A stretch of DNA of 64,000 nucleotides from Poseidonibacter parvus (lineage in GTDB: Bacteria > Campylobacterota > Campylobacteria > Campylobacterales > Arcobacteraceae). The notes under the pieces were generated by a model. It made no database searches. It had not been told where the DNA came from and was given only the letters and a program-made list of their open reading frames with translations. The stretch covers positions 1,364,001 to 1,428,000 of the forward strand of contig NZ_CP019070.1 of NCBI RefSeq assembly GCF_001956695.1, written 5' to 3'. Shown piece by piece: positions 25,900-35,085 of this stretch; the first letter of the stretch is position 1; every line of letters starts with the position of its first letter. The translations under genes were made by a program, and so were the position numbers.

Positions 25900-26791
25900 A
25901 TTTCTTTTTTTCTTCTTTTTCTAGTTCTTTATAATATGAACTATGTAAAATCTCAACTTCTTCTTTTTCTTTATATCCATTTATAATACTTTGTAACGCA
26001 CCTTTAATTGCAAACATTGACATATAAACATGAGTAAAAAATAATGCAGTTATAGCTAAACCAACAGCATTGTGTACAATTATAGACCATCTTAAAACTT
26101 CAATTTGAGTAAGTCCTAAAGTATGTAATATTTGTATATCTAGATCTTGTACATAAAGTGTTGCTCCTGTGTAAATCATAGCTACACCACCAATTGTACA
26201 TACCCAAAACCATATTTTTTGGCCAGCATTAAATTTTCCAGCAGGTACTGGTTTTTTAATTTTTGATAAATAACCACCTACTATCATTAACCATTTTATG
26301 TCATCACCAGTAAAAAGCATATTTTTAAACCACATTATAAACATAGGAATAACACTTATTATAAATAAAATTGTAACAACGGCATGAATGTCTTTACAGG
26401 CAATTACAAAAGCTCCACCACCAAAATATGTACCAAACATCATAATTAAACCAGTTGGAATTAATAACATAAATGACACAGCTGCCATTCCATGAACAAT
26501 TCTATTAAATAAAGTAAAAAAATAATACTTCTTACCTTCATGTGAGAATTGTTTTGGTCCTATAATTAAATAATGCACTAAAAAAACTAATGGAACAATT
26601 ACTATAATTCCTAAATATGCATTTTTAAAAATCTTTGTCTGTAAAGCAACAAAAATCTCATCTAAATAAACACTACCTTCTTTTCCATAAGCTAGCATTG
26701 TATAAATAAGATCTTGATTTGCATCACTTACAGTTGTTGAAGCAAATGAAATTATACTAAACCCTAAAAAAATCAACAACGATTTTAACAT
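25898..26791 (-). CDS. fdhI: Formate dehydrogenase cytochrome b subunit (gamma, FdhI-like)
   Basis: The 297-residue membrane protein has an N-terminal signal-like segment and about four TM helices with histidines suited to b-haem ligation (FNRIVHGMAAVSF, KDIHAVVTILF, IVHNAVGLAITALFFTHVYM). The pattern LLIPTGLIMMFG and the ending KGALQSIINGYKEKEEVE match FdnI/FdhI. The subunit passes electrons from the Fe-S subunit of formate dehydrogenase to the quinone pool. No catalytic or Fe-S subunit gene is next to it. It stands between a convergent hypothetical gene and trpB. AGGAG precedes the start. Confidence 0.88.
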   Translation of the reverse strand: MLKSLLIFLGFSIISFASTTVSDANQDLIYTMLAYGKEGSVYLDEIFVALQTKIFKNAYLGIIVIVPLVFLVHYLIIGPKQFSHEGKKYYFFTLFNRIVHGMAAVSFMLLIPTGLIMMFGTYFGGGAFVIACKDIHAVVTILFIISVIPMFIMWFKNMLFTGDDIKWLMIVGGYLSKIKKPVPAGKFNAGQKIWFWVCTIGGVAMIYTGATLYVQDLDIQILHTLGLTQIEVLRWSIIVHNAVGLAITALFFTHVYMSMFAIKGALQSIINGYKEKEEVEILHSSYYKELEKEEKKK

Positions 26792-26879
26792 CTTGTTCTC
26801 CTGTAATAAATTATATAAATTTATATCCTTGGAGAATGACTTTAGTATGACATTTTATAAAAAAGTAAAAAATATTTTA

Positions 26880-28097
26880 CTAAAATTTTGTATTTGGTAT
26901 AGGATGATTTTCTACAATAAAATCAATATCTTTATCCCCTCGACCTGATAAATTAACTAATATAGTTTTATCACTAGGTAAAGTTTTTGCTAACTTCATT
27001 GCATAAGCAACAGCATGAGCAGATTCAAGTGCGGGAATAATTCCTTCAAGTTGTGATAATTTATAAAATGCATCAATAGCTTCTTTGTCATCACATAATC
27101 CTACTTTTGTTCGTCCACTTTCATTAAGATATGCATGTTCAGGACCAACAGAGGGATAATCGATTCCTGAACCTATTGAATAAACTGGTGCTGGTTCACC
27201 TTCTTTATCTTTTAACATTATAGAGTTAAAGCCATGCATTACACCTTCTTCTCCATAAGTTAAACTTGCAGAATGTTCTCCAATTTTTTCACCTTTTCCC
27301 ATAGGTTCAACACCAATTAAATTTACATCAGTATCATCAATAAATCCTGCAAATATTCCCATTGCATTTGAACCACCACCAACACATGCAACTACATTAT
27401 CAGGGTTTTTGTTTTCATGCTCTTTAAATTGTTCTTTTGATTCAATACCAATAATACTTTGGAAATCTCTAACCATCATAGGGAAAGGATGAGGACCTAC
27501 AACTGATCCAATACAATATATTGAATCTTCAACTTGCGAAACATAAGATTCAAATGCTGAATCAACAGCTTCTTTAAGAGTTTTTAATCCATGAGTTGCA
27601 GGAATAATTTTAGCTCCTAATATTTTCATTCTAATTACATTTGGATGCTCTTTAGCAATATCAACTTCACCCATATGTATTTCACACTCTAATCCAAAAT
27701 ATGCAGCAGCAGTAGCAAGTGCAACACCATGTTGACCAGCTCCTGTTTCAGCAATTACTTTTTTCTTTCCAAGATGTTTTGCAAGTATTACTTCTGCCAT
27801 ACAATGATTTAATTTATGTGCACCAGTGTGATTTAAATCTTCTCTTTTTAAATATATCTTAGCACCACCACAATAATTTGTAAGATTCTTTGCAAAAGAA
27901 ATAGGAGTAGGTCTACCTTGATAGTGTTTTCTTACATATTTTAACTCATCAATAAATTCAGGAGATTTCTTTAGTTGTTCATAAGCATTTTTTATATCTT
28001 CAAATGGTTTTTCAAGAATAGGAGGAATAAAAGAACCTCCAAACTTTCCAAAATAACCATTTTTATCTGGCATTGTTTCTAAATATTCAGATTTCAT
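26880..28097 (-). CDS. trpB: Tryptophan synthase beta chain TrpB
   Basis: The 405-residue PLP enzyme joins indole and serine to make tryptophan. Visible motifs are GRPTPISFA, the PLP lysine in [21 protein letters not shown], the phosphate-binding [10 protein letters not shown] and LSGRGDKD near the end. An in-frame TTG five codons upstream (28112) is possible, but the ATG at 28097 has AAGGA at the right distance and yields the usual [12 protein letters not shown] terminus. No trpA is adjacent, and trpD is about 10 kb away, so the pathway genes are dispersed. Confidence 0.95.
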   Translation of the reverse strand: MKSEYLETMPDKNGYFGKFGGSFIPPILEKPFEDIKNAYEQLKKSPEFIDELKYVRKHYQGRPTPISFAKNLTNYCGGAKIYLKREDLNHTGAHKLNHCMAEVILAKHLGKKKVIAETGAGQHGVALATAAAYFGLECEIHMGEVDIAKEHPNVIRMKILGAKIIPATHGLKTLKEAVDSAFESYVSQVEDSIYCIGSVVGPHPFPMMVRDFQSIIGIESKEQFKEHENKNPDNVVACVGGGSNAMGIFAGFIDDTDVNLIGVEPMGKGEKIGEHSASLTYGEEGVMHGFNSIMLKDKEGEPAPVYSIGSGIDYPSVGPEHAYLNESGRTKVGLCDDKEAIDAFYKLSQLEGIIPALESAHAVAYAMKLAKTLPSDKTILVNLSGRGDKDIDFIVENHPIPNTKF

Positions 28098-28170
28098 ATT
28101 TTTCCTTAGCAAGTATTTATGAAAGTATTCTACATTATTTTTTATGTAAAGAAAATAATAGATGTGATAG

Positions 28171-31100
28171 TTATAATTTAATAGGTATTAAAATATTAAC
28201 TTTTGTACATTTCTCGTAGTTTTTGTAAGATATATTATTTATACTTATTTGTCCTTCTAAACTCTCTGTAATAATTTTATGTGTCATATATAAACCAAGA
28301 CCCGTGCCTTGAGATTTATGTTTAGTAGTAAAGTAGGGTTCAAATACTTTTTTTATAATATCTTCTTTTATTCCACCTGCTGTATCTATTATTTCAATTA
28401 ATGCTTTATTGTCTTTTTTTAAGACATTTATATAAATGTTTCTTTGATTTTCTTCTATATTTTTTAGAGCATCTTTTGAATTATTTATAATATTTAGAAT
28501 AGCTTGATTTAATTCATTTTCATAAGAATAAAGCTCTATCTCTTCTATATCTTTTTCAATATTAATAAAATAGTTTTTTAAAGAACCTTTTACGATTGAC
28601 AGCACGGTATTTATACTATTTTCAATAGTAAAGTTTTGTTTTATTTTATCTTTTCTCATATAATTTTGGAAATCATCAATGGTTTGTGATAAAAATTGTG
28701 TAGTATTTGTAATACTATCAACACTATCAATAAATATTTTATCTGTTAATAATCCAAACTCTTTTTGTACTTTAAGTCCTGAAGCTGTTGTTGTAATTGA
28801 GCTTAAAGGTTGTCTCCATTGATGTGCAATATTTGCAATCATTTCACCTAAGCTTGCCATTTTTGATTGTTGTATGATTAAATTTTCTTTGTTTTTTATT
28901 TCTGTTAAATCTACTACAGAAATAATATATGAAGATAAATTATCATAAACAATTTTTTTAGCATTTACAAGTAATGGCACATTTGTTCTATCTTTCGTTA
29001 TTCCAATAACTTCATGTTCTTTGTCTTTTTCTTCTGTTTGTCTAATAATTTCAACTATATCTTTTTCTTGTAGAAGCATAGAAATATCTTTATTTACTAA
29101 CTCTTCGTATTTAAAAATATTTAAGGTTTCTTTATTTGCATAAATTATTTGATAATCTTTGATAATTAATATACCAGCTAAACTTAAATCAATTACTGTT
29201 TCGAAGTTCTTTGTTGTATTTTCTAGTCTCTTTTGATATTTTAATAATTGATTGTTTTTATATAAAATTAGTAATAAAATAATTATAAAAATAAGAGCTA
29301 CTTTCCAAAATAACGAATAATCAAAAACTTTTTCATATTCGATATTCAACCATTTATTATAAATAAGTTCTTTTTCTTCGGGAGTTATATTTTTAAGCAC
29401 TTTATTTATTATTGATTGAAGAAGAGTATAATCATTTCTAATCAAGATATTCATATTAAAATCAATACCTGTTACACCTGTGATTTTAATATTATTAAAG
29501 CCCTTAGATTTAATATTATGGATTAAAACAGGCATTATATCTACAACAGCATAAACTTCATCTTTTGATAATAAGTCCAATGCTTCACCTATGTTTTTTA
29601 CTGGTATTAGATTAATACTAGGGTAGGCTTCTTTTATTAGTTTATGTGCTGTATAATTTTCACCTACTGCAACTTTTTTACCAATTAATTTACTTGCATC
29701 AGGAATATAATCTTTATCTTTTAACGTTGCAATTCCTATTGGAGCTTTAAAATATGAATCAGAAAAAATAGCAAATTTTTCTCTATCTTTTGTTTTTGAT
29801 GTTGTTACTAGAACATCATTTTCTTTTAGTTCTATTTTTTTTAATGATGAAGAAAACTTATCATCAAAATGATTTTTAGTTTTTAAATTTGCTTTATCTA
29901 TGATAAGGCTCCAAAAATCATATCCTAATCCATAGGGTTTTCCATTATTTTCAAATGCAAAAGGAGCCCAAGTTTTAACTAATGAGATATTTATAATAGT
30001 GTTTTTAATAAAGTCAAGCTCTTTTTTAGTGAAATTAATATTTTTTGTATGATTGATCCACTTATTATTAAGATTTTTTTGCTCTTCGTCACTTATTAAA
30101 AGCATTGCTTTATTAATAATATCTTTTAATATTTTTGTATCTTTATGAACTCCCATTGACAACATTGGATTAAAGTTTTTAATATGAGCAGTACCTGTGA
30201 TATGAAGTTTATGGATATACTTTGATTTAATATAATAGTTTGCTGATAGCTTATCTAAAATAGTAGCATCTGCATAGTTATTTGCAACTGCATCTAAAAA
30301 TTCTGAGACAGTTTTATATTCAATTACCTTTATCTTTGGATGGTGTTTTTTTACAAGTTTTGTCATATTCCAATTTTTTGCTAAAGCAACAGTTTTACCA
30401 TCTAAATCATCAATATTGATTAAAGAATTATTACTCTTTTTTGTAATTATTGACATGTTCTGATTAATATAAGGTTTTGAAAAACTTATATATTCTTCTC
30501 TTTTTTTATTTTTTGTAATTATGGGTAATATGTCTATTTTTCTTTCTTTGAAATCATTAACTAATAAAGACCACTCTTTTGCTTTAAAAATAGGTTCTAT
30601 TCCAATTTTAGAAAAGAGTAATCTTATATAATCAATAATATAGCCTTTTGGCTCTCCTTCTTCATTGAAATCATAAGGTTTATAAGCCAATTCGTTTGCA
30701 ATAACTAGTCTTTCATTTTTCTTTATAAAATTTATTTCTTCTTTAGTAAAAGTAAGAACTTTTTTATTTTCTATATTTCCTAACCACTTAGAAGATATTG
30801 TGTTTTTTTCATTTTGAGTTATTGAATCTAATGCTTTTTGAATAATATTAACCAAAATATTTGTCTGCTTATTTGTAGCCATAGATAATTTATTTTCAAT
30901 ATCATTTAAATGAAACTTTGGATAAATTTTAGATAAGTTCTGTTTATTTGTCAGATAATTTATAATTGGAATATTCGAGATTAAAAAATCTGCTTTTTTT
31001 GTATTTATAGCATCTATTGCTTCTAAAACATTTTTTACTGTTAAAACTTTTACTTTTGGATGATTCTTTTCTATATATTCTTCATGTGAAGACCCTTTAG

Positions 31101-31542
31101 GTATTGCTATTGTTTTACCTACAAGATCTTTTGTACTACTAATTTCTACATCTTTAAGTGTATAAGCATAAGCTCTAATTGTTAAATAATCACGTGTGAA
31201 TAAAAGATATTTTTCTCTTTTTTGAGTTTTTTTTAAAATTGGAAGTAATTGAATTTTATTTTGTTTTATCTTTTTAAGTAAGTTATTCCATGAATCAATA
31301 TCATATTCGAATTTTAATGAAGTTTTTTTCTCAATTATATCTAGATAATCTCTAGCTAAACCCTTGTATAAACCATCTTCTGCAAAATCAAAAGGTGCCC
31401 AGTTTTTTTCTGCTCCAACTTTTATAGTAGGATTGTTTTTTATATATTGTATTTCTTCTTCTGTTAAATTTATATTTGAATTAGCATAAGATATATTTGA
31501 GAAAAAAATTAAAAAAAATAATAGAGATTTTATTACAGACAT
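28171..31542 (-). CDS. Large sensor histidine kinase: three periplasmic SBP domains, TM, PAS, kinase
   Basis: The ~1123-residue protein has a signal peptide and three tandem bacterial extracellular solute-binding (family 3) domains (residues ~25-265, 270-510, 515-740). Each is introduced by F-[TN]-x-E-E/K-x-x-[FY]-I-K and ends near K-W-[LI]. A TM segment ([16 protein letters not shown], ~746-761), a PAS domain (~785-890) and a kinase core follow. The core has the H-box [19 protein letters not shown], an N-box [10 protein letters not shown] and the G-boxes DTAGGI and GTGLGLYM. The layout is BvgS/EvgS-like but without receiver or Hpt domain. No response regulator is adjacent. I start at ATG 31542 (AAAAGG upstream). 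A TTG two codons earlier is less likely. Confidence 0.9.
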   Translation of the reverse strand: MSVIKSLLFFLIFFSNISYANSNINLTEEEIQYIKNNPTIKVGAEKNWAPFDFAEDGLYKGLARDYLDIIEKKTSLKFEYDIDSWNNLLKKIKQNKIQLLPILKKTQKREKYLLFTRDYLTIRAYAYTLKDVEISSTKDLVGKTIAIPKGSSHEEYIEKNHPKVKVLTVKNVLEAIDAINTKKADFLISNIPIINYLTNKQNLSKIYPKFHLNDIENKLSMATNKQTNILVNIIQKALDSITQNEKNTISSKWLGNIENKKVLTFTKEEINFIKKNERLVIANELAYKPYDFNEEGEPKGYIIDYIRLLFSKIGIEPIFKAKEWSLLVNDFKERKIDILPIITKNKKREEYISFSKPYINQNMSIITKKSNNSLINIDDLDGKTVALAKNWNMTKLVKKHHPKIKVIEYKTVSEFLDAVANNYADATILDKLSANYYIKSKYIHKLHITGTAHIKNFNPMLSMGVHKDTKILKDIINKAMLLISDEEQKNLNNKWINHTKNINFTKKELDFIKNTIINISLVKTWAPFAFENNGKPYGLGYDFWSLIIDKANLKTKNHFDDKFSSSLKKIELKENDVLVTTSKTKDREKFAIFSDSYFKAPIGIATLKDKDYIPDASKLIGKKVAVGENYTAHKLIKEAYPSINLIPVKNIGEALDLLSKDEVYAVVDIMPVLIHNIKSKGFNNIKITGVTGIDFNMNILIRNDYTLLQSIINKVLKNITPEEKELIYNKWLNIEYEKVFDYSLFWKVALIFIIILLLILYKNNQLLKYQKRLENTTKNFETVIDLSLAGILIIKDYQIIYANKETLNIFKYEELVNKDISMLLQEKDIVEIIRQTEEKDKEHEVIGITKDRTNVPLLVNAKKIVYDNLSSYIISVVDLTEIKNKENLIIQQSKMASLGEMIANIAHQWRQPLSSITTTASGLKVQKEFGLLTDKIFIDSVDSITNTTQFLSQTIDDFQNYMRKDKIKQNFTIENSINTVLSIVKGSLKNYFINIEKDIEEIELYSYENELNQAILNIINNSKDALKNIEENQRNIYINVLKKDNKALIEIIDTAGGIKEDIIKKVFEPYFTTKHKSQGTGLGLYMTHKIITESLEGQISINNISYKNYEKCTKVNILIPIKL

Positions 31543-31543
31543 G

Positions 31544-31581
31544 TACAACCTTTTTTATGATTATATCATTAAAAGGTTGTA
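31544..31581 (-). promoter_or_regulatory. Kinase promoter: -10 flanked by an 11-bp inverted repeat
   Basis: TACAACCTTTT (31544-31554) and AAAAGGTTGTA (31571-31581) are perfect inverted arms 16 bases apart. On the minus strand the spacer holds TATAAT (31565-31560), and the arm nearest the gene contains its AAAAGG ribosome binding site. It is either an operator around the promoter or chance symmetry. Confidence 0.5.
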
Positions 31582-31606
31582 TATTATAATTTGAATTATA
31601 TAAATT

Positions 31607-32731
31607 TTATGAAAACCATTTTTTTGCTTTTGCAAACATGCCTTCAAAACTTGATTCATGAGGTTTACTTTCAAGACCAAAACTTTCTTGTAGTTTTTCT
31701 AATAATTCTTTTTGTTCATCATTTAATTTTTTAGGATATTCAATTTTAATTTGTACTACTAAATTTCCTTTTCCATATCCTTGAACAGATTTTACACCTT
31801 CATCTTTAAATGTAAATTGTTGTTTATCTTTAGCTCCTGCAGGAATATCAAGTTCTAACTCACCTCTTAATCCAGGGATTTTAATTTTTCCACCAAGTGC
31901 TACTTGAGTGAAGAAAATTGGAGCTTCATAATAAATATCATCATCATGTCTAACAAAATGTGAATCTTCTTCAACAGAAACTTCTAAGTATAAGTCACCT
32001 CTTGATCCATCTGGAGCTATATTACCTTTATTTGATACTCTAATTCTCATTCCATCATTAACACCTTCTGGAATATCAACTTTAAAGTTATCTTTTATTT
32101 CATCATAACCAGTTCCACTACAAGATTTACAAGATGAACTTGCAGCTTGTCCTGAACCTTGACATGTTGGACATGTTTGCGCAAAAGTCATAAAACCTTG
32201 TCTAGCATGAACTTGACCTTGTCCTCCACATGTTGAACATGTTGACAGCTTTCCATCTTTAGCCCCTGTACCTTTACAAGGTTTACAAGCAGTTTTATAT
32301 TTATATTTTATATCTTTGTTACATCCAAAAATTGCTTCATTAAACTCTAATCTAACTTCAACTGCAACATCTAAATTATAATTGTATGATTTTCTTTGTC
32401 TTCGTGAACTTCCTCCACCACCAAAGGCAGAACCAAACATTTCTTCAAAAACCGAGCCTAAGTCATCAAAACCACCTGAGAATCCACCTCTTTGTTGTCC
32501 ATGACCTTCAAGTCCTGCTTTTCCGTGTCTATCATAAATTGATCTTTTTTCTGCATCACTTAATACTTGGTATGCTTCATTAACTGCTTTAAATCTTTCT
32601 TCAGCTTCATTATCTCCTGGGTTTTTATCAGGATGATATTGCATTGCCATTTTTCTATAAGCTTTCTTAATTGTACTTTTTTCAGCATCCCTGCTTACTT
32701 CTAATAATTCATAATAATCTATTTCAGTCAA
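31607..32731 (-). CDS. dnaJ: Chaperone DnaJ (Hsp40)
   Basis: The 374-residue co-chaperone of DnaK has a J domain with HPD ([11 protein letters not shown]), a Gly/Phe region (residues ~75-120), four CxxCxGxG zinc repeats ([42 protein letters not shown]) and the C-terminal substrate-binding domains. The start is TTG at 32731 with a strong AGGAG 8 bases upstream and no competing ATG. The gene is divergent from recR across a striking 16-bp inverted repeat. dnaK and grpE are not in the window. Confidence 0.96.
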   Translation of the reverse strand: MTEIDYYELLEVSRDAEKSTIKKAYRKMAMQYHPDKNPGDNEAEERFKAVNEAYQVLSDAEKRSIYDRHGKAGLEGHGQQRGGFSGGFDDLGSVFEEMFGSAFGGGGSSRRQRKSYNYNLDVAVEVRLEFNEAIFGCNKDIKYKYKTACKPCKGTGAKDGKLSTCSTCGGQGQVHARQGFMTFAQTCPTCQGSGQAASSSCKSCSGTGYDEIKDNFKVDIPEGVNDGMRIRVSNKGNIAPDGSRGDLYLEVSVEEDSHFVRHDDDIYYEAPIFFTQVALGGKIKIPGLRGELELDIPAGAKDKQQFTFKDEGVKSVQGYGKGNLVVQIKIEYPKKLNDEQKELLEKLQESFGLESKPHESSFEGMFAKAKKWFS

Positions 32732-32760
32732 TTATTAACTCCTATATAATTATATTTAAG

Positions 32761-32831
32761 ACGCGATTTTATCTAAAAGTAACTAAAATTTAAATGAATT
32801 AATTTTAGTTACTTTTTGTTATAATTCGCGT
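32761..32831. promoter_or_regulatory. dnaJ-recR divergent promoters around a 16-bp perfect inverted repeat
   Basis: AAAAGTAACTAAAATT (32775-32790) and AATTTTAGTTACTTTT (32801-32816) are perfect inverted arms with a 10-nt centre. They lie between the recR -10 TATAAT (32820-32825, followed by T and CGCG) and the dnaJ -10 TAAAAT (32771-32766 on the minus strand, followed by CGCG). The outermost ACGCGA is also mirrored, so the whole ~70 bp is an imperfect palindrome. It covers both -35 regions. It is not CIRCE (TTAGCACTC-N9-GAGTGCTAA). Confidence 0.65.
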
Positions 32832-33404
32832 ATGAAAAAAGGCTTAGAAAAATTTTATGATTTAGTTGAAGCATTTGAATCTTTACCTACAATTGGTAAG
32901 AAATCTGCTTTAAGACTTGCATATCATGTTGTTATGAATGATAATTATTGTGGTATTAAAATTGCGCATAGTATTGAGAATGCTCTAAAAAATATTACAA
33001 AATGTGTTAAATGTGGTTCTATGAGTGAACACGAAATATGTGAAGTATGCTTAGACGATTCACGTGATAATACAAAAATGTGTATTGTTCAAAGTGCAAA
33101 AGATATTTTTATTATTGAAGATTCAAAACAGTTTGATGGTAAATATTTTGTTATTGAAGAATTAGACCAATATGCAATTGATTCCTTAACTCAGTTTGTT
33201 GAAAATAACGAAGTGCAAACTGTTCTTTTTGCAATAACACCATCAATTGCAAATGATGCATTTATTTTATATATTGAAGATAAACTAAAAAGTAAAGATA
33301 TAAAATTCAGCAAAATTGCCCAAGGTGTTCCAACAGGAGTAAGTTTAGAAAATGTTGATATCTTATCTTTATCAAAAGCAATACAAAGTAAAGTAGAGGT
33401 TTAA
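32832..33404 (+). CDS. recR: Recombination mediator RecR
   Basis: This 190-residue RecFOR-pathway protein has the N-terminal helix-hairpin-helix LPTIGKKSALRLAYH, a four-cysteine zinc finger (CVKCGSMSEHEICEVC) and a Toprim domain from KMCIVQSAKDIFIIE. The length is close to the usual ~198. With RecO it loads RecA on gapped DNA. TATAAT ends 6 bases before the ATG and no Shine-Dalgarno is visible, so the transcript is probably leaderless. A 57-residue ORF follows after one base. Confidence 0.94.
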   Translation: MKKGLEKFYDLVEAFESLPTIGKKSALRLAYHVVMNDNYCGIKIAHSIENALKNITKCVKCGSMSEHEICEVCLDDSRDNTKMCIVQSAKDIFIIEDSKQFDGKYFVIEELDQYAIDSLTQFVENNEVQTVLFAITPSIANDAFILYIEDKLKSKDIKFSKIAQGVPTGVSLENVDILSLSKAIQSKVEV

Positions 33405-33405
33405 A

Positions 33406-33579
33406 ATGAGTACTCAAAGAATTGTTTGCCAAAAATGTACTTATTATTATGTTACTTGGGAACAGGGTAAACCACATGGTTGTAATGCTTATGGTTTTAA
33501 ATCTCAAACAATACCATCTATTGTTGTAAGAAACTCTAGCAAAATGGATTGTACTTTTTATAAACAAAAGCAAAGATGA
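33406..33579 (+). CDS. 57-residue cysteine-containing (zinc-ribbon-like) protein
   Basis: This ORF starts one base after the recR stop codon, with GAGG about 9 bases upstream of its ATG (AGTAGAGGTTTAAAATG). It ends 7 bases before the downstream kinase gene. The protein has four cysteines at positions 8, 11, 27 and 45 (IVCQKCTYYYVTW, HGCNAYGF, KMDCTFY), a layout suited to one zinc ion. The tight packing between recR and the kinase and the coherent sequence support a real gene. I recall no assigned function for such a protein. Confidence 0.72.
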   Translation: MSTQRIVCQKCTYYYVTWEQGKPHGCNAYGFKSQTIPSIVVRNSSKMDCTFYKQKQR

Positions 33580-33586
33580 TTAACTT

Positions 33587-35074
33587 ATGCAATTAAAAAA
33601 GCAAATTGATGATTTAAAAAAAAATAAATTAGTTATTATTCGATATTGGATTAATAATGAAGAAGTTAAATTTATTTTAAATACTCGTAAAATTGATAAA
33701 GAACTTTTTATAAAAAGATATGCCTTTGGTTTATTGGATTATTATATTGATTTAATATCAGAAAAGATAACGCTTAATCAAACTTCATCAATAAATGATT
33801 TTTTAAAGTATTTAAGTAAACAAGGTGTTAAACCAGAAGAACTTTATATCTTATTTATATCTTTAAAGAATTCAATGCTTGAACATCTAAATAAATCAAA
33901 TGTTATTTCTTTAGAAATTTCCAATGAATTAAATCAGCTTTCTGAAAAAATATTTATAAAATTTTTAGAAATTTATAGTCAAACAGTAAAAGATATTGAA
34001 AAAGCTTTAAATAAATCAGCAGATATTGTTGATAAACAAGTGATTTTATCTAGAACTGATGCAAAGGGAAAGATTTTAAAAGTATCATCAGCTTTTTGTA
34101 AAATAAATGGATATAAAAGTACAGAATTAGTTGGAAAAACTCATGCTTTATTAAAACATCCTGATACTTCAAAAGAATTAATTGATAATTTATGGGAAAC
34201 AATAAGTGCAGGAAACATTTGGACAGGTGAACTTAAAAATATCAAAAAGAATGGTGATTTTTATTGGGTTGAAACTAGTATTCATCCAAACTTTGATAAT
34301 ATGGGACAAATAATAAGTTTTGATGCAATCAGTCAAGATATTACTTCTAAAAAAGTAATTGAAAGTCAACAAAATTTATTAATTGAACAATCAAAACATG
34401 CAGCAATGGGTGAAATGATTTCTATGATTGCACATCAATGGAGACAACCTTTACAAGCAGTTTCAATTTTAGTTCAAAAAATACCACTTACAAAAATGAT
34501 GGGTACACAAATAACTGATGAACTAATTGATAGTGTAGTAAGTGATGTTGGTGTACAACTTCAGTATATGTCTAAGACTATTGATGATTTTAGAGATTTC
34601 TTTAAACCTAATCGTCAAAAAGAAGTTATTGATATTTCTGTTGTTTTAAATAAGTCTGTAGATTTTTTAGGATATTTATTAAAAGCTAACTCTATAAAAT
34701 TAAATATTGAAAACAAGATGGAAATTGAAGTTTATGTATATTTAAATGAAATAGTTCAAGCTTTAATAAATATTATTAAAAATTCTTGTGATGCCTTAAA
34801 TGAAAAGGCTATTGAAAATAAAATTATAAATATTAGTACTAGAAAAGATAGTGAATTTATTTATATTATTATTGAAGATAATGCAGGTGGGATACCAAAT
34901 AATGTAATAGGAAAAATATTTGAGCCATATTTTTCAACAAAAACAAATAAAAATGGAACAGGTTTAGGATTATATATGTGTAAAACAATAATAGAACAGC
35001 ATAGTAATGGATTTATTTTTGTTGAAAACTCAGATATAGGCGCGAAATTTACAATTAAATTACCATTAAATTAG
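33587..35074 (+). CDS. Cytoplasmic PAS-domain sensor histidine kinase
   Basis: The 495-residue kinase has no TM segment. It consists of a helical N-terminal domain (~1-140), an Aer-like PAS domain (~150-255, with KINGYKSTELVGKTHALLKHPD and GNIWTGELKNIKKNGDFYWVE in two consecutive blocks), and a kinase core. The core has H-box [18 protein letters not shown]-box NIIKNSCDAL, G1 EDNAGGIP and G2 NGTGLGLYM. The PAS pattern resembles FAD- or haem-binding energy sensors, but the cofactor cannot be judged here. No response regulator is adjacent. It is 7 bases after the small Cys protein and 11 bases before the dUTPase gene. Confidence 0.88.
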   Translation: MQLKKQIDDLKKNKLVIIRYWINNEEVKFILNTRKIDKELFIKRYAFGLLDYYIDLISEKITLNQTSSINDFLKYLSKQGVKPEELYILFISLKNSMLEHLNKSNVISLEISNELNQLSEKIFIKFLEIYSQTVKDIEKALNKSADIVDKQVILSRTDAKGKILKVSSAFCKINGYKSTELVGKTHALLKHPDTSKELIDNLWETISAGNIWTGELKNIKKNGDFYWVETSIHPNFDNMGQIISFDAISQDITSKKVIESQQNLLIEQSKHAAMGEMISMIAHQWRQPLQAVSILVQKIPLTKMMGTQITDELIDSVVSDVGVQLQYMSKTIDDFRDFFKPNRQKEVIDISVVLNKSVDFLGYLLKANSIKLNIENKMEIEVYVYLNEIVQALINIIKNSCDALNEKAIENKIINISTRKDSEFIYIIIEDNAGGIPNNVIGKIFEPYFSTKTNKNGTGLGLYMCKTIIEQHSNGFIFVENSDIGAKFTIKLPLN

Positions 35075-35085
35075 GAGAGTTAAGT

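Noticed and set aside
28098-28112. TTG start for TrpB
   Set aside because: The AAGGA ribosome site overlaps those codons and belongs to the ATG at 28097.
28805-28870. DNA similarity to 57447-57510 as a mobile repeat
   Set aside because: Both encode the conserved H-box of paralogous histidine kinases. No flanking repeat structure is seen.
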